This document shows positions 1 to 8,821 of a stretch of DNA of 64,000 nt, piece by piece. Source of the DNA: Oscillospiraceae bacterium. Lineage in GTDB: Bacteria; Bacillota; Clostridia; Oscillospirales; Ruminococcaceae. A program made the translations under genes and the position numbers. Within the stretch, counting starts at the first letter, position 1; the number at the start of each line of letters is the position of its first letter. Under the pieces are notes generated by a model, which made no database searches, was not told where the DNA came from, and worked only from the letters and a program-made list of their open reading frames with translations. The stretch is taken from assembly GCA_017461565.1 (NCBI GenBank), contig JAFTXQ010000014.1, forward strand, positions 62,001 through 126,000. The letters run 5' to 3'.

Positions 1-1
1 T

Positions 2-559
2 ATGCGCATGAGTGGAGAGGGACTTTCCGCACGTGACGTTGTAAATGAATATGCAGAGGAGGATATCTCCCGCATACTCTTCGCCTACGGTGAGGAGAAA
101 TTCGCAAGAAAGATAGCTCAGGGAATAATCAGGGCAAGGCTTGACGCACCGATAGAAACAACGGGCGAGCTTGCCGAGATAATAAAAAAGAGCGTTCCCG
201 CTGCATACCGCAGGGAGAAGAATCCCTGCCGCAAGAGCTTTCAGGCGATACGTATAGAAGTAAATAAGGAGCTTGATGTGCTTGAAACTGCGCTTACTGC
301 AGGCTTTGACAGGCTTAAGGTGGGTGGCAGGATGTCGGTGATAACGTTCCATTCGCTGGAGGACAGGATCGTAAAGACACGCTTCAAGGAGTTCTGCACG
401 GGCTGCACATGTCCGCCTGAATTTCCCGTCTGCGTCTGCGGAAAGCAGCCGAGGGGCGAGCTTGTCGGTAAAAAACCGATAACCGCTTCGCAGGAGGAAC
501 TTTCTGTAAACAGCAGGAGCCGCAGCGCTAAGCTCAGAATAATACAAAAGATAAGATAA
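2..559 (+). CDS. rsmH: 16S rRNA m4C1402 methyltransferase RsmH, C-terminal part
   Basis: The 185 residues visible match the second half of RsmH (MraW), which N4-methylates C1402 of 16S rRNA using S-adenosylmethionine. The reading frame is open to the left edge, so the true start lies outside the window; the M at base 2 is internal. Seen here are the GLSARDVVN segment, the FARKIA helix, the KSFQAIRIEVN stretch and the FHSLEDRIVK motif that ends the Rossmann core, followed by a cysteine-rich insert (CTGCTCPP, VCVCG) and the basic tail. The gene leads the dcw cluster as in most Firmicutes, with ftsL-like 30 bases downstream. Confidence 0.95.
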   Translation: MRMSGEGLSARDVVNEYAEEDISRILFAYGEEKFARKIAQGIIRARLDAPIETTGELAEIIKKSVPAAYRREKNPCRKSFQAIRIEVNKELDVLETALTAGFDRLKVGGRMSVITFHSLEDRIVKTRFKEFCTGCTCPPEFPVCVCGKQPRGELVGKKPITASQEELSVNSRSRSAKLRIIQKIR

Positions 560-589
560 AATACAGGAAGAAAAAAGGAGGGCAAGCCG

Positions 590-1108
590 ATGCAGGTTCC
601 CGCAAATTACAATTCAAATCTTGCATACGATCTTTCCCGCTTCGATGTTGCGGAGCAGGAGAAGCAAAATGCCCACCGCCGTGAAAAACAGGAGCAGGCT
701 AAGCAGGAGATACAGATGAACAGCCGCTCTGTTTCGAGAAGCGGTTCAAAGCTCAAGATAATTCTCGCAGGCAGCGTTGTTTTTGCGGCGCTGTGCGCGG
801 TAAACATACAGCTCACCGCTGCTGACGACTGGGCAAGAAAGGTGACAGAGCAGCAGCAGGCACTCACCGCTGCGCAGGAGGAACACTCCCTGCTTCAGAG
901 CAAGCTGGATTCCAAGGTGGCTAACACGGGCTATATTGAGGAGTACGCTACCGCAGCTCTTGGCATGGCGAAGGTGCAGAATACGCAGATACAGTATCTC
1001 AGCGTCAATACTGAGAGCCTTATCGAGGTAAACGCTGACGGTGACGGTACCATCTTTGACAGTATAAGCGGTTGGTTTGGAGATATGATGGAATACATCG
1101 GTCTGTAA
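590..1108 (+). CDS. ftsL: FtsL-like divisome protein (septum formation initiator-like)
   Basis: This is a 172-residue bitopic protein. A charged cytoplasmic head rich in Glu, Gln and Lys (residues 1-53) is followed by one membrane span (about 55-75) and an extracytoplasmic coiled-coil-like segment rich in Gln, Glu and Leu (about 80-115). That is the FtsL/DivIC layout, and the position between rsmH and the division transpeptidase fits ftsL. Sequence similarity is too weak for certainty, as is usual for FtsL. An AGGAGGGC-type ribosome-binding site lies just before the ATG. By family knowledge it would join FtsQ/DivIB and FtsW-FtsI at the septum. The last 30 residues are an acidic and aromatic tail of unknown role. 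Confidence 0.75.
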   Translation: MQVPANYNSNLAYDLSRFDVAEQEKQNAHRREKQEQAKQEIQMNSRSVSRSGSKLKIILAGSVVFAALCAVNIQLTAADDWARKVTEQQQALTAAQEEHSLLQSKLDSKVANTGYIEEYATAALGMAKVQNTQIQYLSVNTESLIEVNADGDGTIFDSISGWFGDMMEYIGL

Positions 1109-1161
1109 TGGCATAATATAGGGTGAACAAGCCCTTTTATCTGCCGGCAGTCAACATTACG

Positions 1162-1199
1162 GAGCAAGGTCGGTTTATTAAGCGGCTTTGCTCTTTCTA
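1162..1199 (+). terminator. Intergenic hairpin between ftsL and the transpeptidase gene
   Basis: An 11-bp stem (GAGCAAGGTCG with CGGCTTTGCTC, two G-U pairs) and a 10-base loop is followed by a T-rich stretch. It sits in the 114-base gap between ftsL-like and the penicillin-binding protein gene. It could act as a partial terminator or attenuator inside the cluster, or as an RNA stabilising or processing site. The T tract is broken, so full termination is doubtful. Confidence 0.5.
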
Positions 1200-1222
1200 G
1201 TTTACGGTTTTTTGGAGGAAAA

Positions 1223-3625
1223 ATGAAGCTTTTATCGAAAATATGGGGAGCGCTCAAAGCGTGGGACCAAAAGGAAGGCGAAAAGCAGCGTGTGCTGAAA
1301 TCAAGCTACAAGCAGGTGATAGTGCTTGTGTTTGTTTGTGCACTGTCGGTATATGTCGGCTTTTTCCTGCTCAAGTATTCCGTACTTGACGGAGACAGGT
1401 GGCGTGTCCTTGCAAATACTCAGCAGATGTCCTCTGTTACTATAAAGGCAGGAAGAGGCTCTATATTTGACACAAATGGCACGGTGCTTGCACAAAGCTC
1501 CACCGTCTGGGATGTCATCATCAATCCTAAAGGCATAGCGGCGGCAAACGAAAAGGCTGAAAAGCAGTACGAGAAGGATAAGAAGGAAGCAGCGGAAGAG
1601 GGCAAGACCATCGAGCCTTATGTTGATCGTGCCAAGCTTATCTGCACAAAGCTTTCCGAGGTTCTCGGCGTAGACTACGATAATCTGATGAAGGCTACGG
1701 AAAATGTGTTAAAGCAGTATTATGTTGTAAAGCGTAAGGTGGAAAAGACCGAAATAAACGAGATAAACGTGTTCCTTGCCGAGAATGGCATCGACAGAGA
1801 CTCGGTATTTATGGAGGAGTCCAGCAAGCGTTACTATCCCAACGAATCCCTTGCTTCAAATGTTATCGGCTTTACTAATTATGACGGTGACGGAGTATAC
1901 GGCCTTGAGGCGTATTACGACGACTACCTCAGTGGCACTGACGGAAAGGCGGTCTACGCAAAGGACGCCTACGGCAGAGAGATGGCGTACACAGGTGACG
2001 CCTACTATTCCGCTGAGGATGGATATTCGCTGGTGCTCACCATTGACGAGGTGCTCCAGCACTATGTTGAGAAGAATCTTGAACTGTGCATCTCACAGCA
2101 TGACGTAATAAACCGTGCCTGCGGTATCATCATGAACTGCAATACTGGCGCTGTACTTGCAATGTCCACAGCGCCCAGCTTCGATCTTAACAATCCCTCC
2201 ACGCTGTACAGCGCTTATGATCTCCAGCGCCTTGAGGAGCTTACTGCTTCGGGTGCTTCCGAGGAAGAGATAAGCTCACTTGAGGCAAAATACCGTGAGC
2301 AGCAGTGGAAGAACAAGGCTATAACAGAGCTGTACTACCCCGGCTCGGTATTCAAGGCTATCACCTGCGCTGCGGCGCTTGAGGAAGAGGTGGTATCACT
2401 TAATTCCACATTTGACTGCTGGGGCTCGGCAGAGGTAGCCGGAACAAGGATAAAGTGCTGGAACTTCAACACTGGCGGTCACGGCACGCTTGATCTGCAG
2501 GGCGCATTGATAAAGTCCTGTAACCCCTGCTTTATTGCGATAGGACAGCTTCTCGGAACAGAGAAGTTCTGCCATTATCTCGAGGCCTTCGGCTTTACTC
2601 AGCCCACGGGAATAGACCTCCCCGGCGAGTCCCGCTCGCTGTTCATCGCAGAGGAGAACATGGGTCCTGTTGAGCTGGCGTCCTCCGCATTCGGACAGAC
2701 CAACAAGGTGACTCCCGTGCAGATGGCGACAGCGTTCTGCGCTGTTGTAAACGGCGGTTATCTTGTGACGCCTTATGTTGTTGACAAGGTGCTGGACAGC
2801 GACGGAAACGTTGTTGAGACTACACAGGTACAGGTAAAAAGACAGGTCATCTCCGAGGAGACCTCGGCGCTGATGCGCAAGCTCCTTGAGAATGTTGTTG
2901 AAACAAACGGCGGAAGCAACGCCTACATAAGCGGCTACCGTATCGGCGGAAAATCAGGTACTACCGAGAAGATCGACGAGCAGAATGCGGCTATCGCAGC
3001 CGGCGACCTTGACGCACCGATGACTTACGTTCCGTCCTTTGCGGCGTTTGCGCCTGCGGACGATCCTCAGATCGTGATGCTGGTAATGGTTGATACTCCC
3101 ACAGGCGTGCAGTATTACGGTTCTGCTATTGCGGCGCCTGTTGTATCGGCGGTGTTCAAGGAGGGCCTTCCGCATCTTGGCATATATCCAACTTATACGG
3201 CAGAGGAGCTTGCCAAGATGGATGCAGCGGTTCCGTATGTTCTGGGTTATGAGGCTCAGCGTGCGGAGTCTTCGCTGAGTGCGCAGGGCTTCGAGGTGCG
3301 CTTTGTCGGTGATATCACATCCAACAAAAAGGTATCAACTCAGATACCCGGAGCAGGATACAGCATACCGAAAGGCTCGACCGTGGTGCTTTATCTCGGA
3401 AACGAGCATGATATAGAGACAACGGCTGTCCCCGATGTTATCGGAATGACGGTGGCACAGGCTAACGAAGCGATAACAAACGCAGGACTGAATATCAAGA
3501 TCTCGGGAGGCGCTGCCGAAAATGACAAGGCAGTGGCGACGATGCAGACATATCTGCACGGCACTGAGGTATACAAAGGAACTGTTGTTGAAGTAACGTT
3601 CCAGGTAAATTCACACGAGGGATAA
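1223..3625 (+). CDS. ftsI: Class B penicillin-binding protein (FtsI/SpoVD type) with two PASTA domains
   Basis: This 800-residue D,D-transpeptidase cross-links septal peptidoglycan. A short cytoplasmic head and a membrane span (about 32-52) precede a dimerisation domain (from about 70) and the transpeptidase domain. The catalytic motifs are S375-V-F-K378, S432-C-N434 and K577-S-G-T580. Two PASTA repeats end the protein (about 670-730 and 733-795). The PASTA tail and location between ftsL and murE match B. subtilis PBP2B/SpoVD. A single copy here could serve vegetative division, sporulation or both. The ATG follows a TTGGAGGAAAA ribosome-binding site. murE begins 3 bases after the stop. Confidence 0.93.
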   Translation: MKLLSKIWGALKAWDQKEGEKQRVLKSSYKQVIVLVFVCALSVYVGFFLLKYSVLDGDRWRVLANTQQMSSVTIKAGRGSIFDTNGTVLAQSSTVWDVIINPKGIAAANEKAEKQYEKDKKEAAEEGKTIEPYVDRAKLICTKLSEVLGVDYDNLMKATENVLKQYYVVKRKVEKTEINEINVFLAENGIDRDSVFMEESSKRYYPNESLASNVIGFTNYDGDGVYGLEAYYDDYLSGTDGKAVYAKDAYGREMAYTGDAYYSAEDGYSLVLTIDEVLQHYVEKNLELCISQHDVINRACGIIMNCNTGAVLAMSTAPSFDLNNPSTLYSAYDLQRLEELTASGASEEEISSLEAKYREQQWKNKAITELYYPGSVFKAITCAAALEEEVVSLNSTFDCWGSAEVAGTRIKCWNFNTGGHGTLDLQGALIKSCNPCFIAIGQLLGTEKFCHYLEAFGFTQPTGIDLPGESRSLFIAEENMGPVELASSAFGQTNKVTPVQMATAFCAVVNGGYLVTPYVVDKVLDSDGNVVETTQVQVKRQVISEETSALMRKLLENVVETNGGSNAYISGYRIGGKSGTTEKIDEQNAAIAAGDLDAPMTYVPSFAAFAPADDPQIVMLVMVDTPTGVQYYGSAIAAPVVSAVFKEGLPHLGIYPTYTAEELAKMDAAVPYVLGYEAQRAESSLSAQGFEVRFVGDITSNKKVSTQIPGAGYSIPKGSTVVLYLGNEHDIETTAVPDVIGMTVAQANEAITNAGLNIKISGGAAENDKAVATMQTYLHGTEVYKGTVVEVTFQVNSHEG

Positions 3626-3628
3626 CAA

Positions 3629-5089
3629 ATGACTTTAGGAGAGCTTTTCGGCGGTGTTGCGGAGATTTCCGCAGAAATATCGGATACATCGGTGACGGAT
3701 GTCACCTCGGACAGCCGTGAGGTGCAGGAAGGTTCGGTGTTCGTCTGCATAAAGGGTATGAGCTTCGACGGGCACAGCGTTGCGGCACAGATGCTTGAAA
3801 AAGGGGCTTGTGCAGTGGTTACACAGGAGAGGCTTGGGCTCTCCCGTGAGATAAATGTTGAGAACTCACGCAGGCTGTATCCCGAGCTGCTGTCTAAGTT
3901 CTTCGGCAGACCCACTGAAAGCATAAAGCTTGGCGCAGTGACGGGTACTAACGGAAAATCCACCGTGGTTAACCTGTGTATTCAGATAATACGCAGTTTA
4001 GGTGAACAGGCGGGCGTTATAGGTACTCTGGGTACGGACACGGGAAAGGGGCTGCAGTATTCCCACTCGGGACCGCCCACGACACCTGAGCCGAAAAGGC
4101 TGTACGGCCTTTTCCGTGAGATGGCGGACATCGGTACAAAATACTGCTTCATTGAGGCAAGCTCCCAGGCGCTGGCGCAGTACCGCTTTGCGGCAGAGCA
4201 CTTCACAGCGGGAGCGTTTACCAATCTCACCCAGGATCATCTCGATTATCATAAAACGATGGAGAATTATTACGCCGCCAAGCGCTCACTGTTCGATATG
4301 TGTGAGAATGCGGTGATAAACATCGACGATGAATACGGCAGACAGACAGCGCAGTACTGCCACGCCAACGGCATCCCTTGCGATACGGTCAGCGTTTTCG
4401 GTACGGCGGACTACTACACCGAAACAGTCACGCTCAACCCCGATAGTGCTGAGTTCTTCCTTACCGACAGGGCGGCCGAGAAGTGCTATCCCGTGAAGCT
4501 TCCTATGACTGGATATTACAATGTCAGCAACGCCATACAGGCGGCGGTGATGTGCAGCAAGATGGGTTTTCCGCTGTGGAAGTGCCTTGAGGCGCTCTCG
4601 CACACAACAGGCGTGAGCGGCAGGCTTGAAACGTTGTACAGCGGAGATTATACAGTTGTGTGCGATTATGCACACACCGACGATGGGCTTACAAAGCTAC
4701 TGTCCACGCTGAAGCCTCTCGCAAAGAACAGGCTTATTACAGTGTTCGGTGCGGCAGGCGACCGTGACAGTGAAAAGCGTCCGAAGATGGGAAAGGCAGC
4801 GGAGGAATGGTCTGACCTGCTTGTTATAACCACGGACAATCCTGCAAACGAGGACCCTCAGCAGACGATAGACGGCGTGAAGTCGGGACTTTCGGGACGG
4901 GTACCGTATGTGGAATTTACAGACCGCACTGAGGCGGTGATATATGCTCTTGAAACGGCGCAGGCAGGCGATGTTATTGCACTGTGCGGCAAGGGCCATG
5001 AAGACTACCAGATAATAGGCAGGGAGTATGTGCATTTCAGCGAAAAGGAGATCGTACAGAAATACCTTGCAGAAAAAGGATTGATCTGA
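3629..5089 (+). CDS. murE: UDP-MurNAc-tripeptide ligase MurE
   Basis: MurE is the ATP-dependent ligase that adds the third amino acid to UDP-MurNAc-L-Ala-D-Glu in the cytoplasm. At 486 residues it has the usual length. It shows the Mur ligase P-loop G106-T-N-G-K-S-T112, the SHSGPPTTPEP substrate segment and the C-terminal FGAAGDRDSEKRP motif. The substrate-choice motif reads DNPANEDP at 403-410. In meso-diaminopimelate enzymes this is DNPR; DNPA is typical of lysine-adding enzymes such as S. aureus MurE. The third residue of this wall may therefore not be meso-DAP. The stop overlaps the murF start by one base (TGATG), so the two are translationally coupled. Confidence 0.95.
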   Translation: MTLGELFGGVAEISAEISDTSVTDVTSDSREVQEGSVFVCIKGMSFDGHSVAAQMLEKGACAVVTQERLGLSREINVENSRRLYPELLSKFFGRPTESIKLGAVTGTNGKSTVVNLCIQIIRSLGEQAGVIGTLGTDTGKGLQYSHSGPPTTPEPKRLYGLFREMADIGTKYCFIEASSQALAQYRFAAEHFTAGAFTNLTQDHLDYHKTMENYYAAKRSLFDMCENAVINIDDEYGRQTAQYCHANGIPCDTVSVFGTADYYTETVTLNPDSAEFFLTDRAAEKCYPVKLPMTGYYNVSNAIQAAVMCSKMGFPLWKCLEALSHTTGVSGRLETLYSGDYTVVCDYAHTDDGLTKLLSTLKPLAKNRLITVFGAAGDRDSEKRPKMGKAAEEWSDLLVITTDNPANEDPQQTIDGVKSGLSGRVPYVEFTDRTEAVIYALETAQAGDVIALCGKGHEDYQIIGREYVHFSEKEIVQKYLAEKGLI

Positions 5090-6444
5090 TGTTTACAGTT
5101 AAAGAGATAGCACAGGCGGTGGGCGGAAAGCTGTTCGGCAACGGCGATATCGATGTTGCGGCTGTTTCCACCGATACACGTACCATAGAAAAGGGCACGC
5201 TTTTCGTTGCGGTAAAGGGTGAACGCTTTGACGGCAACGATTTTATAGCTCAGGCGGCTGAAAAGGGTGCAGCGGCTGTCCTTTCGGACAGGGCAGAGGG
5301 CGCAGACGGATACGATGTTCCCGTCATCCTCGTGGAGGATACCCGTGCGGCACAGCTTGCCCTTGCAAGATACCACAGAAACAGATTTGATGTGAAGCTG
5401 TGCGGAGTCACGGGAAGCGTAGGCAAGACCTCCACAAAGGACATGATCTTTGCAGTGCTTTCCTCGGGCTTTGAGACCCTCAAGACCGAGGGTAACTTCA
5501 ACAATGATATAGGGCTTCCCAGAACGCTGTTCTGCCTGAACGAGGGCTACGGTGCAGCGGTCATCGAGATGGGAATGTCTGATCTCGGCGAGATAAGCGT
5601 GCTTTCAAAGGCGGCCTGTCCCGATTGTGCGGTGATAACCAACATCGGCTACTGCCACATCGAGAACTTAAAGACCCGTGAGAACATCCTGAAAGCAAAG
5701 CTTGAGATACTGGACGGCGCAAAGGAGGGGGCTCCGCTCATCCTGTGCGGAGATGATGAGTATCTGAAGAGCGTTGAGCTTGCCGACAGGCGTGTCATCC
5801 GCTATGGTTTCGGAGAAAACTGCGATGTGCGTGCGGAGAATATCGTTCACCTTGAAAACGGCGAGTGCTTCGAGCTTATCGCACAGGGAAAGAGATACAA
5901 GGCGGAGGTGCCCGTAAGCGGCGAGCATCATGTGCTCAACGCTCTTGCGGCGTTCTGCGTGGGATGCGAGTTCGGCATGAGTGCAGAGGAGATAGTTCCT
6001 GCATTCATGAACTATCAGGCATCGGGAATGAGGCAGAAGACCGAGCGTTACGGCGGAGTTACAGCGATACTTGACTGCTACAACGCAAGCCCAACCTCAA
6101 TGAAGTCCTCGCTGTCCGTTCTGGGCGGCGTCAAGGCAGAGGGCAGGAAGATAGCGGTCCTCGGCGATATGCTGGAGCTTGGCGAAATGTCGGAGGAGCT
6201 TCACGCAATGGTGGCTGAGGATGTGGAAAAGAACGCTCAGGTATGCTTCCTTTACGGAGCGGAGATGAATGCCTGTGCAAAGGTGCTTTCACAGCGCGGA
6301 TTTGAGGTGTATCACAGCACCGACAAGCCGCTCATCTCGGAGAAGCTTGCACAGTTCATAAAGGACGGCGATGTGCTGCTGTTCAAGGGCAGCCGTGGCA
6401 TGAGAATGGAAGAGATAGCCGAAAGTATCAAAAACGGCAGATAG
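5089..6444 (+). CDS. murF: UDP-MurNAc-pentapeptide synthetase MurF
   Basis: MurF is the ATP-dependent ligase that adds D-Ala-D-Ala to UDP-MurNAc-tripeptide, the last cytoplasmic step of the precursor. It has 451 residues with the N-terminal Rossmann-like domain, the P-loop GSVGKTSTKD (about 108-117), an NFNNDIGLP segment, an EMGMSDLGEI motif and the C-terminal LGDMLELGE motif. The start overlaps the murE stop by one base. The gene ends with TAG, which shows that TAG works as a stop in this genome; this matters for the ftsW amber codon described below. Confidence 0.96.
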   Translation: MFTVKEIAQAVGGKLFGNGDIDVAAVSTDTRTIEKGTLFVAVKGERFDGNDFIAQAAEKGAAAVLSDRAEGADGYDVPVILVEDTRAAQLALARYHRNRFDVKLCGVTGSVGKTSTKDMIFAVLSSGFETLKTEGNFNNDIGLPRTLFCLNEGYGAAVIEMGMSDLGEISVLSKAACPDCAVITNIGYCHIENLKTRENILKAKLEILDGAKEGAPLILCGDDEYLKSVELADRRVIRYGFGENCDVRAENIVHLENGECFELIAQGKRYKAEVPVSGEHHVLNALAAFCVGCEFGMSAEEIVPAFMNYQASGMRQKTERYGGVTAILDCYNASPTSMKSSLSVLGGVKAEGRKIAVLGDMLELGEMSEELHAMVAEDVEKNAQVCFLYGAEMNACAKVLSQRGFEVYHSTDKPLISEKLAQFIKDGDVLLFKGSRGMRMEEIAESIKNGR

Positions 6445-6491
6445 ACCCACGTCTGCGTCATATAACAAAACAACATTAAGGGGACAACACG

Positions 6492-7526
6492 ATGATATGG
6501 ACTAACGTACTGGCGGCGCTTGCTGCTTTTCTGATAACATGGCTTGCGGGGATATGGTTCATCCCGTTCCTGCACAGGCTGAAATACGGACAGACTATCC
6601 TTGATATCGGTCCGAAGTGGCATAAGGAAAAGAAGCAGGGCACACCCACGATGGGCGGTATCATGTTTATTATTGCGGTGCTGCTGAGCTTTGCCGTGGG
6701 CATCGTGATACTCTATTTTACACAGGGCGGCACGACTGCTGCCATGCAGGAGCTCATCCGCTCCTCGGCGGGACTTGTCCTTGCGATACTTATGGGCTTC
6801 ATGGGCTTCCTTGACGATTCCATCAAGGTGAGCAAGAAACAGAACGGCGGACTTTCTGTTATGCAGAAGACGCTGATACAGGTGCTTATCATTGCGGCGT
6901 ATTTCGCAACGCTGTATCTTAGCGGCGATACGAGTACCACTGTTACTTTCCCCTGGGGATGGCAGCTTGATATGGGTCTGCTGTATTATCCTGTGATGGG
7001 CGTTGCGGTGTACTACATCGTGAATGCGGTGAACCTCACCGATGGCATCGACGGACTTTGCTCCTCAGTGACGGTGGTGTATATGGCGGCGTTTGCCGTT
7101 ATCTCGGGCTTTGTGGGAATGTTCGGACATACGCTGCTTTCGTTCTGCGTTGCAGGCGGCTGCATCGGATTCCTTATGTGGAACTTTCCTCCCGCTAAGG
7201 TGTTCATGGGAGATACAGGCTCTATGTTCCTCGGAGGCGCGGTGTGCGCACTGGGTATCGGCTGTAACGCCGAAGTGCTGATGATCATTGCGGCGATGGT
7301 GTACATCCTTGAGGCGCTGTCTGTTGTCATTCAGGTAACGGTGTTCAAGATAACAAAGAAGATATATCATACCACAGAGGGCAAGCGGCTTTTCAAGATG
7401 ACTCCCATCCACCATCACTTTGAGCTGAGCAAGTGGAGCGAGGTAAAGATCGATGCTGTGTTCTCGTTTGTAGCGCTTGTCTGCGGAGGTATCGCAGTGG
7501 TGCTTGGATATTTTATGTTCACATGA
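6492..7526 (+). CDS. mraY: Phospho-MurNAc-pentapeptide translocase MraY
   Basis: This integral membrane enzyme transfers phospho-MurNAc-pentapeptide to undecaprenyl phosphate, forming lipid I. It has 344 residues and about ten membrane spans. Family signatures are DDSIKVSKKQNGGL near residue 110, NLTDGIDGLC near 179, the FPPAKVFMGDTGS motif near 235 and a HHHFEL histidine motif near 304. The ribosome-binding site is AAGGGGAC, 8 bases before ATG. In many Bacillota murD follows mraY; here ftsW follows at once, so murD must lie elsewhere. Confidence 0.97.
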   Translation: MIWTNVLAALAAFLITWLAGIWFIPFLHRLKYGQTILDIGPKWHKEKKQGTPTMGGIMFIIAVLLSFAVGIVILYFTQGGTTAAMQELIRSSAGLVLAILMGFMGFLDDSIKVSKKQNGGLSVMQKTLIQVLIIAAYFATLYLSGDTSTTVTFPWGWQLDMGLLYYPVMGVAVYYIVNAVNLTDGIDGLCSSVTVVYMAAFAVISGFVGMFGHTLLSFCVAGGCIGFLMWNFPPAKVFMGDTGSMFLGGAVCALGIGCNAEVLMIIAAMVYILEALSVVIQVTVFKITKKIYHTTEGKRLFKMTPIHHHFELSKWSEVKIDAVFSFVALVCGGIAVVLGYFMFT

Positions 7527-7538
7527 TACGGAGGTAAT

Positions 7539-7580
7539 ATGGCGGCTTCAACGGTAAGAAAGCCCGCTGCGGCGCCGTAG
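7539..7580 (+). other. 13-codon reading frame ending in amber, in frame with ftsW
   Basis: A strong ribosome-binding site (CGGAGGTAAT) precedes an ATG at 7539 that opens a basic and Ala/Pro-rich frame. It is cut by TAG at 7578-7580, then stays open in the same frame through a Lys/Arg-rich stretch straight into ftsW. Reading through TAG would give FtsW a basic cytoplasmic tail of about 45 extra residues, like those seen on other proteins of this cluster. It may be a sequencing error, a natural nonsense mutation with reinitiation downstream, or stop read-through. Sequence alone cannot decide. Confidence 0.6.
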
Positions 7581-7673
7581 GGAAAAAGACCTGCGCCTGC
7601 AAGGAAGAAACGGGCGAAAAAGGAAAAGGATCCTAATCGTATAGGCTTTTTCTATGGCAAGGGCAGAATAGAC

Positions 7674-8801
7674 GTGCCGATGCTGGTGATAACGATGGTG
7701 CTGCTGATACTCGGTATCACCATGATGTTCTCGGCGAGCCATGCGCTGTCCTACCGTGATAACGACGGCGACTCGTACAGCTATGCGGTCAGTCAGATGA
7801 CCTTTGCAGGCATCGGTCTTGTGCTGATGTTTCTTGTAAGCTTTGTGGATTACCGTCTGTTGCGTAAGGAGCTTAAGATAAAGCTCGGTGGTAAGGAGCT
7901 GTGCTTTACGTTTTCGCACCTTGCACTTGTGGTATCGTTTATCCCTATGCTGCTGATAATCCCCTTCGGCGTCAGCAATACCGAGGGCGGACCACGCCGC
8001 TGGCTGCCTATGTTCGGACGAACATTCCAGCCGTCGGACGTACTTAAATTCGCTCTTATAATCTTTTTTTCCTATTACATCTGGAAGAACTTCAAGAAGA
8101 TGAGATACACCTACACGGGTCTTATCAAACCTGCGCTGCTGCTTGCGGTGGTAGCGTGGCTGATGTGGCTGCAGCCGCATCTTTCGGGACTTCTCATCAT
8201 GCTTATAATCGCTGCGGCATTGTTGTTTATAGGCGGCGTAAACATGAAAACGGTCATAATCGTGGGAGCAGCGGCGGTGACCCTGCTTATACTTGCCTTT
8301 GCGACAAGTGAGTTCACATACTTTGCCGACCGTATAAGATACACCTTCGACCCTCTTGCGGATATCGGCAACAAGACCTATCAGTCCTATCAGGCGGTGC
8401 TTGCGATAGGCTCGGGCGGACTGTGGGGAGTGGGCTTCGGCAACTCCTCGCAGAAGTACTATTATCTCCCCGATGCGGAGAACGACTTTGTTTTTGCCAT
8501 CCTTTGCGAGGAATTCGGATTTATCGGCGGTATGCTGGTAATAATACTGTTCCTTATCTTCGTGCTGAGAGGCTTCTCCGTGGCACGAAAGTCCGAGGAC
8601 CGCTTCGGTATGCTGCTTGCGACAGGCATCACCCTCCAGGTGGGAATACAGGCGCTGCTTAATATCGGCGTAAACTGCTGCTGTATCCCCAACACGGGTA
8701 TCTCGATGCCGTTCTTCAGCTATGGCGGTACGGCGCTGGTAATCCAGCTTGTGGAGGTAGGACTGCTGTTGTCTGTATCCCGAAGAGCGAAGCTAAATTA
8801 A
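7674..8801 (+). CDS. ftsW: Lipid II polymerase FtsW (SEDS family)
   Basis: FtsW is a SEDS-family peptidoglycan glycosyltransferase working with the class B transpeptidase at the septum. The 375 residues from GTG 7674 cover the complete SEDS core, about ten membrane spans starting with a hydrophobic helix at residues 4-24. Landmarks are GPRRWLP near 104, QPSDVLKFA near 118, a YQSYQAVLAIGSGGLWGVGFG loop region, DFVFAILCEEFGF, and the terminal FFSYGGTA motif. The natural start is uncertain. The best ribosome-binding site points to ATG 7539, but that frame has an amber codon at 7578; GTG 7674 and ATG 7680 are the fall-back starts, with only a weak AAGGG ahead. Confidence 0.92.
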   Translation: MPMLVITMVLLILGITMMFSASHALSYRDNDGDSYSYAVSQMTFAGIGLVLMFLVSFVDYRLLRKELKIKLGGKELCFTFSHLALVVSFIPMLLIIPFGVSNTEGGPRRWLPMFGRTFQPSDVLKFALIIFFSYYIWKNFKKMRYTYTGLIKPALLLAVVAWLMWLQPHLSGLLIMLIIAAALLFIGGVNMKTVIIVGAAAVTLLILAFATSEFTYFADRIRYTFDPLADIGNKTYQSYQAVLAIGSGGLWGVGFGNSSQKYYYLPDAENDFVFAILCEEFGFIGGMLVIILFLIFVLRGFSVARKSEDRFGMLLATGITLQVGIQALLNIGVNCCCIPNTGISMPFFSYGGTALVIQLVEVGLLLSVSRRAKLN

Positions 8802-8821
8802 ATCACTAAGGAGTATCTTTA

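Noticed and set aside
7539..7674. Frameshift in ftsW
   Set aside because: The frame is constant on both sides of the TAG codon, so it is a nonsense codon or base error and not a shift.
7548..8180. Minus-strand His/Arg-rich frame opposite ftsW
   Set aside because: Composition is typical of an antisense shadow; no promoter or ribosome-binding site.
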